From assembly GCF_022808675.1 (NCBI RefSeq), contig NZ_JAKZKV010000001.1, forward strand, positions 310,001-374,000: 64,000 nt of DNA. The letters are read 5' to 3'. Origin of the DNA: Parabacteroides sp. FAFU027 (GTDB lineage Bacteria; Bacteroidota; Bacteroidia; Bacteroidales; UBA7332). Below are positions 18,593 to 26,389 of the stretch, piece by piece (position 1 is the stretch's first letter; each line of letters starts with the position of its first letter). The notes under the pieces were generated by a model. That model was not told the origin of the DNA and did not search any database. It saw nothing but the letters and a program-made list of their open reading frames with translations. The translations under genes and the position numbers were made by a program.

Positions 18593-19516
18593 TTAAAAGG
18601 CAAGTTCAGGTTCTTTTTTTGTGATAAATTCGTTTAGGTTTTCAAGATTATATTCTGGGCAGGCTCCTTCGTGTGAAGCGACAAATGCACCCAATGCGGT
18701 GGCATATTTCATACCTTCTTCTGCCGGTGCTCCCTGTAATTTTTTAGCTAAGAATGCAGCAAGGAAGGAGTCTCCGCTACCTACCGTATCTTTCACCTCT
18801 ACCAGGTAAGCCGACAATGAGCAACTTTCGGTCAGGGTGTAATAGGTTGCTCCTTCTGAGCCTTTGGTTACGATTATCTCGCTAATGTTGAATTCTTTTT
18901 GCAGAAATCGAACGCAACCCACTTCATCATCACATTCAAGGGAATACCATTGAGCAAGCAATGCCACCTCGTTTTCGTTTAACTTCAGTAAATCGCATTT
19001 TCCCAACAGATATTCCAGGATATCCCGCGAATAAAACGGAGGACGAAGGTTGATGTCAAACACTTTGAACTTCGCCTCTTCAATCAGGCGGTAAAGCGTT
19101 TCGCGTGATGTTTCGTTGCGTGTCACCAGACTGCCGAATACGAATGCGTCAGCATTTCTCACCAGTTCAGCCTGCTGCTCATTCCATTCGATAAAATCCC
19201 AGGCAGCACCTTCCTGGATGGTATAGCACATCTCATTGCCGGGTAATACGGTCGCCAAAACCTGTCCGGTTTCGTGATTGGTATCCGGCTGGCAGTAATT
19301 TGCAGGGATATTCCATCCTTTGAGCAAATAATTTAACCGGTCTCCCAGGTTGTCTGCACCTACCCGACTAATCATACGGCTGTCGATGCCGAATTTACGC
19401 AGATGGTAAGCCACATTCATCGGTGCGCCGCCGGGTTTGGTCTGTGTTGGGAAAATGTCCCAAAGTACTTCGCCGTAACACACCACTGTCTTGATTTTAA
19501 GGTCATTTGAGTTCAT
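18593..19516 (-). CDS. PfkB-family sugar kinase, probable fructokinase
   Basis: Phosphorylates a sugar with ATP, probably fructose to fructose-6-phosphate. The ribokinase-family signatures are present: GEVLWDIFP near the start, GGAPMNVAYHLRKFG (sugar site), NLRPPFYS, and the anion-hole/catalytic motif DTVGSGDSFLAAF near residue 262 with the base Asp. Length is 307 aa from the ATG at 19516. The frame is open to an ATG at 19576, but that longer start would place the operator (19559-19574) inside the coding region, so 19516 is preferred. First gene of a kinase-permease operon. Confidence 0.85.
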   Translation of the reverse strand: MNSNDLKIKTVVCYGEVLWDIFPTQTKPGGAPMNVAYHLRKFGIDSRMISRVGADNLGDRLNYLLKGWNIPANYCQPDTNHETGQVLATVLPGNEMCYTIQEGAAWDFIEWNEQQAELVRNADAFVFGSLVTRNETSRETLYRLIEEAKFKVFDINLRPPFYSRDILEYLLGKCDLLKLNENEVALLAQWYSLECDDEVGCVRFLQKEFNISEIIVTKGSEGATYYTLTESCSLSAYLVEVKDTVGSGDSFLAAFLAKKLQGAPAEEGMKYATALGAFVASHEGACPEYNLENLNEFITKKEPELAF

Positions 19517-19558
19517 GATAAATATATTATTGATTTGAATTATTAATCCAAAGAGATT

Positions 19559-19574
19559 GTTTAATCGTTTAAAC
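19559..19574. promoter_or_regulatory. LacI-type operator upstream of the kinase-permease operon
   Basis: GTTTAATCGTTTAAAC is a near-perfect palindrome centred on CG (only the innermost pair fails). It lies about 45 bp before the kinase start and just downstream of a TATTTTTTTG element on the minus strand, a position expected to block transcription. Confidence 0.8.
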
Positions 19575-19591
19575 ATTCGGGCAAAAAAATA

Positions 19592-20593
19592 TTATCTGGA
19601 AATAACAGAAGATTGGCGGATGATAAGTTCAGTGTCCAGGATAACCGATTCGTAAGAATCAGGGTTTTCAATGGCATTGAGGAGGAGCTTCACAGCCTCG
19701 CTACCGAGTTCGGTCATAGGCTGTCTCACATAAGTAACGGGAGCATAAAACAGGTCAAAAGCATCTGTTTCGTCAAATCCAACCACTGCGACCTCATCGG
19801 GGATCCTTATCTTTCTCTCATTCAGGCTTTTCAGGCCGGAGATGGTCAACAAGTTGGTTGTAAAGAAAATAGCATCAACAGGTTCAGGTTGTGAAAGGAA
19901 GCGGGTTACCGCAGCCGTTACATCTTCGGCTACGTGATCAATACGCACCTCTCCGACCAGCGAAGGGTCATTCATCAATTCCACAGCACCTCTCTGACGT
20001 TCATTCAGGTGATGCAGGGTGGTGGCGTAAGATACCACACCAATGCGTTTGCGACCGTTATCTATCAGATGCTGAACAGCTTTAGCCGCTGCACGATAGT
20101 TGTCAATAGTCACGCAGTTTGCCGTAATTTCAGGAAAATAACGGTCAATCATCACGAAGGGAACTCCTACTCGTTTTAGATAATTGACCTGCTCTTCACA
20201 ACGTTCCGGAAAAGCGATGATAAATCCATCCACCTGACGGTTCATCAGCAGCATAATGAGGTCCTGTGTCTTTGAGCCACTTTCGTCAGAACTGCCAAAA
20301 ATGACAGTGTAACCATGTCTTTGCGCTTCATCCTCGATAATGCGGGCAATCTGGGACGAATACGGGTTAGCTATGTCAGCAACAATCAGGCCGATCGTAA
20401 GCGTCTTTTGCGCTTTGAGGCTGCGGGCGATTTGGTTAGGTTGATAGTTTAGGTCAATAGCCGCCTGTTTGATCTTGGCAGTCACCTCTTTGCTGATCCG
20501 GCCCTCTTTCTTATTGTTCAGCACATAAGAGACCAGTGCTGTCGATACTCCGACATGCGCTGCTATATCTTTTAAGGATACTTTCTTCTTCAT
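19592..20593 (-). CDS. LacI-family transcriptional regulator of the sugar cluster
   Basis: 333-aa DNA-binding repressor. The N-terminal HTH (residues 5-25, SLKDIAAHVGVSTALVSYVL) and hinge helix region (QIARSLKAQKTLTIGLIV) are canonical, followed by a periplasmic-binding-protein-like sugar sensor domain. It is transcribed in the same direction as the kinase operon with a 75-nt gap that holds an operator. A third copy of the operator lies immediately upstream of its own -7 element, so autoregulation is likely. The inducer is probably the imported sugar or its phosphate (inference). Confidence 0.9.
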   Translation of the reverse strand: MKKKVSLKDIAAHVGVSTALVSYVLNNKKEGRISKEVTAKIKQAAIDLNYQPNQIARSLKAQKTLTIGLIVADIANPYSSQIARIIEDEAQRHGYTVIFGSSDESGSKTQDLIMLLMNRQVDGFIIAFPERCEEQVNYLKRVGVPFVMIDRYFPEITANCVTIDNYRAAAKAVQHLIDNGRKRIGVVSYATTLHHLNERQRGAVELMNDPSLVGEVRIDHVAEDVTAAVTRFLSQPEPVDAIFFTTNLLTISGLKSLNERKIRIPDEVAVVGFDETDAFDLFYAPVTYVRQPMTELGSEAVKLLLNAIENPDSYESVILDTELIIRQSSVISR

Positions 20594-20636
20594 GGCTGAA
20601 CTGATAAGATTTTTATCTGATTACGCTTTGATAGGA

Positions 20637-20644
20637 CAAATATA
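20637..20644 (-). promoter_or_regulatory. -7 element for the lacI-type gene
   Basis: Reads TATATTTG on the minus strand, about 44 nt before the ATG at 20593. The operator at 20648 sits directly upstream of it. Confidence 0.65.
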
Positions 20645-20647
20645 ATT

Positions 20648-20664
20648 GGTTAAACGATTAAACC
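20648..20664. promoter_or_regulatory. LacI-type operator overlapping the regulator promoter
   Basis: GGTTAAACGATTAAACC is the same site as at 17121 and 19559, read on the other strand. It fills the spacer just upstream of the -7 element, consistent with autorepression. Confidence 0.75.
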
Positions 20665-20820
20665 AGCACCTAAACGCAACTATTTATTACTATTTAACAC
20701 ACTATCATTCAACCAATCGGTCTGAAACAAAACAGTCCGGCACATTTAACCAATTGATATTGAATAAAAAAGCCCACCGGAGCAAACCGATGGGCCTTAA
20801 CAATATATTAATCGTGGGGA

Positions 20821-22764
20821 TTAATCTTGAGATTCGAGATCTTCCATAGTCAGGAATGAATATTGGTATTCCATTGGAAGCATTTCATTGTACTCTTCGA
20901 CAGAAGCACCGTTAAGGCAAGCCTCGATGATTCTTCTACCCAGTGGGTTCAAGCCCGGCTGAAGGTATTTAGGCAGCTGTTTTCTGAAGAAGTCGTACAG
21001 GATTTCAGCTCCTTTGTCGTAACCCTCTTCTCCTACTTCAGGCTGACGGTACACTTTAAGGAAGCGTGAAGGAATTTTAGCGCCTTCGATAGTTACATAG
21101 TTCATCTCGTAACCCAACAGCGGACAACGCGCCGGTTCGTACTGATCACGACGGAACATCGCATTACCACGACGGGTCAGGTACTCACGCATGAAAAGCT
21201 GCGGTCTGAAACCTACTTTCCATACACCGATGTGCTGGTTAGGAGTCAATGTATAACGAACACGTGGGGTGTTTACGATCTGCTCAAGCAACAGGTTAGC
21301 GTGGTGAATCATCTGACCGGTAGCAAATGGCCAGTATGAACCTACACCTTCGCTCTCCATCTCGCCTGTATCCACGATACTTGGGTTAGCAAATCCACGT
21401 GGACTTACCAGACGCCACAACCATGCCAATGCTGGCGGCAACAGGTGGAACATACCGATGATACCGTAAGAAGGAGCTTCTTTGGTACATGGCGGAGTGC
21501 GCACCCCGAAGCTACGTACGTCAACCGCAACCGGTTTGTTCAATACGTTAGGGAAGTTCTTTCTTGGGATCACCACACGTGGGTTCGGACATCTTTTACC
21601 CGGAGCATCTTCAATGTGGTTCCAGATGATAGCCAAACCATCAGGTTTAGTATCGATATTTAAGAAAAGAAGCGGCTCTGATGGGTTCAGACTGAGTTTT
21701 TCCAGAATAGGCTCATCACCATAGTTATTTACCCCATCGGTACGCATAAACCAACCGTTCTCTGCATCAATTACAGTTAACTTACCACTTGTTTTTTGAA
21801 CTGATGGGTGACACATTGCCATGTCATCGGTTACAGGGTAGTAAGAACAGAACATCGGGATAGAAATCAAACGCTCTTCCTGAGTCGCCATATTCAGACC
21901 GATTTTGATCTGACCGTTCGCTTCACGTGGGATGTTTTGCATCATCTCACTCTTACCACCTCCCGAAGCACCTTCGTGCATGAAAGTAGTCAGATTGTCG
22001 TAAGGGCTTGCAGCCTGTACGGTAGAACAGTGAGTGGTGATCCAACCCTCTTTTTCACCTTTATCCAAAAGAACTGCATAAAGACCTTTCTTAGCACTTG
22101 GTCCCGGATAGAGGTTATATGAATACACTTCGTGCAGATGCTCGGTACGGTTGTGAACCACGATCTGTTTGCCATCGAAGTGAGTATGTCTGAATGGAGG
22201 AGCAACGAATACAGCCGATTCGATTTTGAAATCTGAAGGAAGAGTATCGGTAGCCATCAGTTTCTGCAATTGAGCCAGTCCGAATCCAAAGAAGCCGGCA
22301 TTAGCAGGAGCAATTACCAAACCACCCACACCTACAGGATAGTGTCCTGCAAAGTAAAAATAGGTAATCAGATCCTGATTTTTCAGCCATTCGAAGGTCT
22401 CTTTTCTCATTTCTGAGAATTCGTAACCACATTTGTCTTTGAATCGTGTCTTATCAGTCGGTTTCTCATCGCCGATCAACATGGTGTTGGGGTCTCTGCG
22501 GCGCATGTATGATTCAACATAGTTTGCAGAAATACCATTGATCACTTTGTGAACTACAGCCTCAAGGACTTCTCCTTTACCGGGAACATCATATTTCACT
22601 TCGAAACTGTTGTTTCCTTTACCGCCATAAGATGCCTCCAACAAATCCTGAGTAGAATTGTAGTGAGTCACACTTTTAGCTTGTAAAAGAAGATTTTCGA
22701 TCTCGAGGGGAAGCGAAATTCCTTTTACTCTCAGTGTTTTTAATACGTCTGTAATCATATTCAT
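20821..22764 (-). CDS. DUF4914-type protein with PEPCK-like P-loop
   Basis: A 647-aa soluble protein I place in the DUF4914 family, whose function is not established. It has a kinase-type P-loop in HEGASGGGKSEMM, which is closer to PEP-carboxykinase P-loops (GxSGxGK) than to AAA-type loops, and it has Gly-rich segments such as FAGHYPVGVGGLVIAP. The GTP- and ATP-type PEPCK signatures are otherwise not obvious, so I do not call it pckA. It has its own -7 element (22850-22857). The codon use looks well adapted, suggesting decent expression. Confidence 0.6.
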   Translation of the reverse strand: MNMITDVLKTLRVKGISLPLEIENLLLQAKSVTHYNSTQDLLEASYGGKGNNSFEVKYDVPGKGEVLEAVVHKVINGISANYVESYMRRRDPNTMLIGDEKPTDKTRFKDKCGYEFSEMRKETFEWLKNQDLITYFYFAGHYPVGVGGLVIAPANAGFFGFGLAQLQKLMATDTLPSDFKIESAVFVAPPFRHTHFDGKQIVVHNRTEHLHEVYSYNLYPGPSAKKGLYAVLLDKGEKEGWITTHCSTVQAASPYDNLTTFMHEGASGGGKSEMMQNIPREANGQIKIGLNMATQEERLISIPMFCSYYPVTDDMAMCHPSVQKTSGKLTVIDAENGWFMRTDGVNNYGDEPILEKLSLNPSEPLLFLNIDTKPDGLAIIWNHIEDAPGKRCPNPRVVIPRKNFPNVLNKPVAVDVRSFGVRTPPCTKEAPSYGIIGMFHLLPPALAWLWRLVSPRGFANPSIVDTGEMESEGVGSYWPFATGQMIHHANLLLEQIVNTPRVRYTLTPNQHIGVWKVGFRPQLFMREYLTRRGNAMFRRDQYEPARCPLLGYEMNYVTIEGAKIPSRFLKVYRQPEVGEEGYDKGAEILYDFFRKQLPKYLQPGLNPLGRRIIEACLNGASVEEYNEMLPMEYQYSFLTMEDLESQD

Positions 22765-23301
22765 CAGTTTAAATTTACTTTCCAGAACATTACCTCCTTT
22801 TAATCAGAGGGTTAGAATGAAAACATTAGGGTTTTACTTTTTCCGCTCGCAAAGATAACTAATAATTTCCAAAAATCAGCCTTACCCCAAAGTCAAAGTA
22901 GATGCGAAAACCCGCTACATCACTGAAACTTACGCAATAAAAAATTGAGCTGTTCTGCAATTTAAAAACACCGACATATTTAAGAATGTATCAAAATAAC
23001 ACAATCCGTGCACAGCCAAACTCCCCTTACGATAATAGCGGTATCTGGGCTGTCAAATGTGAATCAACCGATATCAAAAAGAGGCTTGTCTTCATTTTTT
23101 TTCGCAAATACCAAATCACAACCATTGATATTTGATATATTTTGCTTATTATTGCATTTAAACCGATGTTTTACACATATATACTAATCCACAACACTCA
23201 ATCCCCCCATTAAAAAGAGCTACAAGACTATGTGTAAAGCATTTGAGCTATCCGAGCCCTAGGGGGCTACAAATTCAATACTTACCAAAAACTTATTCAT
23301 T
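22765..23301. other. Gene-free stretch between divergent genes
   Basis: 537 bp between the divergently read DUF4914 gene and T9SS cargo gene. Only the minus-strand promoter at 22850 can be assigned. I see no ORF, repeat or strong hairpin. Confidence 0.5.
22850..22857 (-). promoter_or_regulatory. -7 element for the DUF4914 gene
   Basis: Reads TATCTTTGC on the minus strand, 86 nt before the ATG at 22764. Confidence 0.65.
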
Positions 23302-24759
23302 ATGAGAAGGACAAACTTACTTAACAAAGGAAATTTTATTTCACTAAAAACGGGATTAACATTTCTATTGCTGCTATTTGCCACCAAAAGCCATTCCGGC
23401 AATACCCTAATCTCAGAATCATGCGCCTCTTCACCTACTGAGTGGAGCTACACAAACAACAACACCAATAATCCAATCCAGAAGGAGGGCTATTGGCTAC
23501 TGGATGCAGGAACGCCTGGCGACCAGATCATCAGTCCGGCCTTCGACACTGGCAACTACACCAACCTGACGCTCTCATTCAGCTACGCCGGTTTTGATAA
23601 CGGAAATTATAATTCGATCTTGGTTTCGTACTCCACAGACGGGGGCGCCTCCTGGTCCGCAACAAACTTCCTGACAGCTACACCCACCTCTAATAGCACA
23701 TTCACCGCTTCGGGCGACCTGATCATCGGAACAGCAAACACCCGCAATTTCAAATTCAGACTATCCAATCCAGGAAGCAGCGGTAGAGGTGTCAAAATCA
23801 AAGACATCTTGTTAACCGCCTCGCCAATCATCACCGCCCCCACCTCACTCGAAGCTACCTGCATTTCACTCAAAAGCTTCAACGCCAATTGGAGCGCAAT
23901 GCAGGGTGCAACAGGGTATCTCTTAAACGTAAATAAATCAACTCCGGCCATTGACGAAAACTTCAATACAATTGCAGCAAGTAGCTCTTTCGTCACCTCC
24001 GGAAGCGGGGCTTCTGGAAATCTAAACTTAAGCAACTCAGGCTGGAGTGTAATAAACGGATATGCAGCCGGCGGAACAGTCAAGCTGGGCACAAGTTCAC
24101 TGGCAGGCACCTTAATTTCTCCCGCCTTAAATCTATCCGGAAAATTCAAAATAACCTTTAAAGCTGCCGCCTGGAGTGGCGATTCAAAAACAATCGACAT
24201 CTTACTAAACGGAACGGCGCTAAAAACAATCACACTGGACAACAACATCTCATCCGCCTCAGAACTCAAAGAATTCACCATATCCGGAGTCGGCACAGGT
24301 GTTGACACTATCAGGTTTTCAGCACCCAAAACCACATCCAACCGATTCTTTATCGACGATGTAAAAATATGCAAACTTGAAGCGATTGAAGGCTCTCCAT
24401 TTTCCGTAGCCACGGGAGAAACCTGCTACAAAGTCAGTGTTTCAACATCCGGAATCTACTCTTATACAATCCAGGCGACAAATAACATCTACACAAGCGA
24501 AGAATCAAATGAAGTAACAGTGGGCGTCAACTCCATATCAGAAGCAACTACAGCTAAAGTCAATCAAACAACCCTTACTCTATCCAAAGGTGCTGTAACC
24601 ATCCTTAATCCGACACAAAACGAAAAGATTACAATATACAAGACCAACGGAGCGATTGTATCACAATTCACCCCAACCAAGACAATACATATCCCACTAC
24701 CGGCGGGAATCTATTTGATCAGGTCATTAAATAGCACACTAAAAGTGGTAATCGAATAA
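23302..24759 (+). CDS. Secreted beta-rich protein with T9SS C-terminal sorting domain
   Basis: 485-aa exported protein. It has a signal region (about residues 18-33), two jelly-roll-like repeats (about 45-175 and 210-355), each with a pattern of the type SPAFDTGNYTNLTLSFSYAG / SPALNLSGKFKITFKAAAW, and a Fn3-like insertion (SLEATCISLKSFNANWS, then CYKVSVSTSGIYSYTIQATN). The last 70 residues (from about 415) match the Por_Secre_tail style: an alternating strand pattern with IPLPAGIYLIRS and ending LKVVIE. This predicts export by the type IX system and surface attachment or release. No enzymatic motif is visible. Confidence 0.75.
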   Translation: MRRTNLLNKGNFISLKTGLTFLLLLFATKSHSGNTLISESCASSPTEWSYTNNNTNNPIQKEGYWLLDAGTPGDQIISPAFDTGNYTNLTLSFSYAGFDNGNYNSILVSYSTDGGASWSATNFLTATPTSNSTFTASGDLIIGTANTRNFKFRLSNPGSSGRGVKIKDILLTASPIITAPTSLEATCISLKSFNANWSAMQGATGYLLNVNKSTPAIDENFNTIAASSSFVTSGSGASGNLNLSNSGWSVINGYAAGGTVKLGTSSLAGTLISPALNLSGKFKITFKAAAWSGDSKTIDILLNGTALKTITLDNNISSASELKEFTISGVGTGVDTIRFSAPKTTSNRFFIDDVKICKLEAIEGSPFSVATGETCYKVSVSTSGIYSYTIQATNNIYTSEESNEVTVGVNSISEATTAKVNQTTLTLSKGAVTILNPTQNEKITIYKTNGAIVSQFTPTKTIHIPLPAGIYLIRSLNSTLKVVIE

Positions 24760-24776
24760 GCAAAGCGACACAAGCA

Positions 24777-24815
24777 GAAAAGCCGCCTGACATAAAATAT
24801 CAGGCGGCTTTTTTA
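24777..24815. terminator. Bidirectional terminator
   Basis: AAAAGCCGCCTGA (24778-24790) and TCAGGCGGCTTTTTT (24800-24814) flank a 9-nt loop. It serves the T9SS cargo gene on + and the first tRNA-Ser on -. Confidence 0.9.
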
Positions 24816-24830
24816 GCAATTAATCTGAAG

Positions 24831-24917
24831 CGGAAGCGGGGGGATTCGAACCCCCGGTACGGTTACCCGTACGTCAGTTTAGCAAACTGGTGGTTTCAGC
24901 CACTCACCCACACTTCC
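24831..24917 (-). tRNA. tRNA-Ser(GCU), copy 1
   Basis: 87-nt class II tRNA with a 7-bp acceptor stem (GGAAGTG / CGCTTCC), anticodon loop TTGCTAA giving GCU, long variable arm (ACGTACGGGTAACCGT) and T arm GGGGGTTCGAATCCCCC. CCA is not encoded. Confidence 0.97.
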
Positions 24918-24950
24918 TTTCTGCAAAGGGATGCGTCTCAATTGCGAGTG

Positions 24951-24958
24951 CAAATATA
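24951..24958 (-). promoter_or_regulatory. -7 element for tRNA-Ser copy 1
   Basis: Reads TATATTTGC on the minus strand, about 34 nt before the mature 5' end. Confidence 0.65.
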
Positions 24959-25022
24959 AGACAGAACTTTGAACCTCGCAAGTATCTTTGAAAATTTATT
25001 TCAGAAAATAAACGGAAATAAA

Positions 25023-25054
25023 AAAACCCGAAGAAAGAACTTTCAACGGGCTTT
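25023..25054 (-). terminator. Terminator for tRNA-Ser copy 2
   Basis: On the minus strand AAGCCCG and CGGGTT flank a 16-nt loop that can itself pair (AAAG/CTTT), followed by T7. Confidence 0.65.
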
Positions 25055-25087
25055 ATGGTACATTTCTCGAAGTCATTAGATTTTGAG

Positions 25088-25174
25088 CGGAAGCGGGGGG
25101 ATTCGAACCCCCGGTACGGTTACCCGTACGTCAGTTTAGCAAACTGGTGGTTTCAGCCACTCACCCACACTTCC
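25088..25174 (-). tRNA. tRNA-Ser(GCU), copy 2
   Basis: The same 87-nt sequence as copy 1, located 170 bp upstream of it on the same strand, with its own promoter and terminator. The 5' flank (about 80 bp) is also recognisably duplicated. Confidence 0.97.
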
Positions 25175-25208
25175 TTTCTGCAAAGGGATTGCTTCTCGAT
25201 TGCGGTTG

Positions 25209-25216
25209 CAAAGATA
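25209..25216 (-). promoter_or_regulatory. -7 element for tRNA-Ser copy 2
   Basis: Reads TATCTTTGC on the minus strand, in the same position relative to the tRNA as for copy 1. Confidence 0.65.
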
Positions 25217-25274
25217 TGTCGGAAGTTTGAATCTGCCAAGTGTTTCGGAAAGATTTTAATTAGAAATTATTTCG

Positions 25275-25282
25275 TACTTTTG
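25275..25282 (+). promoter_or_regulatory. -7 element for mltG
   Basis: TACTTTTG, about 50 nt before the ATG at 25332. Confidence 0.55.
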
Positions 25283-25331
25283 GCCGTCTATTCGCATTTG
25301 TACATATATATCATTAGCCAAAACGTAAATT

Positions 25332-26357
25332 ATGAAAACAAAATTCGGGGGTAAGCACCTGACTCTTAGTCTGCTTGCCACAGCTGCTTTTGTAGGTTTG
25401 ATACTCTTCTATTTTATCTTTATCAAAAGCTTTTCCAGTGAAAAATTTTCTGTAAATATTCGTCCCAACACCCAATATACGGAGGTTGAAAGCCAACTTA
25501 AGGCTCATGCAAGCACCCCTTCGATGACTTTCTTCTCTCTTTTGAATGGTATTTTCAATTATAAAGAGCATGTAAAGGTAGGACATTATGAAGCAAAAAG
25601 AGGGACTTCAGTATGGACACTCTTCAGCAACATGCGCAAAGGCCGCCAGACTCCGGTCAGACTTACCTTTAATAATATACGCACCAAGGAGCAACTGGCC
25701 GGTCGTTTTGCCGAACAGTTAATGGTTGACTCAATTACCATTATCAACGAATTTAATAATCCGGACACTTGCGCTAAATATGGATTCAATATCGAAACTA
25801 TCCCTGCAATGTTCATTCCGGATACCTATGAAATGTACTGGGACATTTCGCTCAGCAAGTTTATGAAACGGATGAAATCGGAGTATGATGATTTCTGGAC
25901 TGCCAAACGCAAAGCGGAAGCAAAAGAAGTGGGACTTACCCCGGTGGAAATTTCAACCCTGGCCTCTATCGTTGAAGAAGAGAGCAACAATAAGGAAGAA
26001 AGACCCGCTATTGCAGGACTTTACCTGAACCGGTACCGCATCGGCATGCCACTGCAAGCTGACCCGACCGTTAAATTTGCCGTAAATGATTTTTCTTTGA
26101 AGCGTATTTTATTCGAACACCTGAAAGTCAATTCACCATACAATACTTACAAGAATATAGGATTGCCTCCGGGACCTATCCGTGTACCTTCTAAATCGGG
26201 GATTGACGCAGTGTTGCATTATCAGAAACACGAATACCTCTACATGTGTGCCAAATCGGATTTTTCAGGCCGACATGCCTTTGCCCGCACCATGGAGGAG
26301 CATCATAAGAATGCTCAACTTTACCGTGACGAACTAAACAAACGTAAGATTAAATAA
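25332..26357 (+). CDS. mltG: Endolytic murein transglycosylase MltG (YceG-like)
   Basis: Cuts nascent peptidoglycan glycan strands at the inner membrane and so sets chain length. A short cytoplasmic start is followed by one membrane span (residues about 12-32), a LysM-like subdomain and the catalytic YceG domain. The active-site Glu lies in TLASIVEEESN (about 215-225), followed by GLYLNRYRIGMPLQADPTVKFA and YNTYKNIGLPPGPI, both strongly conserved in MltG. Length (341 aa) fits. The glycosyltransferase gene starts 32 nt later, so an operon is likely. Confidence 0.92.
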   Translation: MKTKFGGKHLTLSLLATAAFVGLILFYFIFIKSFSSEKFSVNIRPNTQYTEVESQLKAHASTPSMTFFSLLNGIFNYKEHVKVGHYEAKRGTSVWTLFSNMRKGRQTPVRLTFNNIRTKEQLAGRFAEQLMVDSITIINEFNNPDTCAKYGFNIETIPAMFIPDTYEMYWDISLSKFMKRMKSEYDDFWTAKRKAEAKEVGLTPVEISTLASIVEEESNNKEERPAIAGLYLNRYRIGMPLQADPTVKFAVNDFSLKRILFEHLKVNSPYNTYKNIGLPPGPIRVPSKSGIDAVLHYQKHEYLYMCAKSDFSGRHAFARTMEEHHKNAQLYRDELNKRKIK

Positions 26358-26389
26358 GCAGTTAACCTTTCTACAAAACAGGATTGATT

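Noticed and set aside
20821-22764. Canonical PEP carboxykinase (pckA)
   Set aside because: Only the P-loop is similar; other PEPCK signatures are not evident and DUF4914 fits the rest better.
25055-25354. 99-codon open frame over tRNA-Ser copy 2
   Set aside because: It reads antisense through the tRNA and its promoter; no family match.
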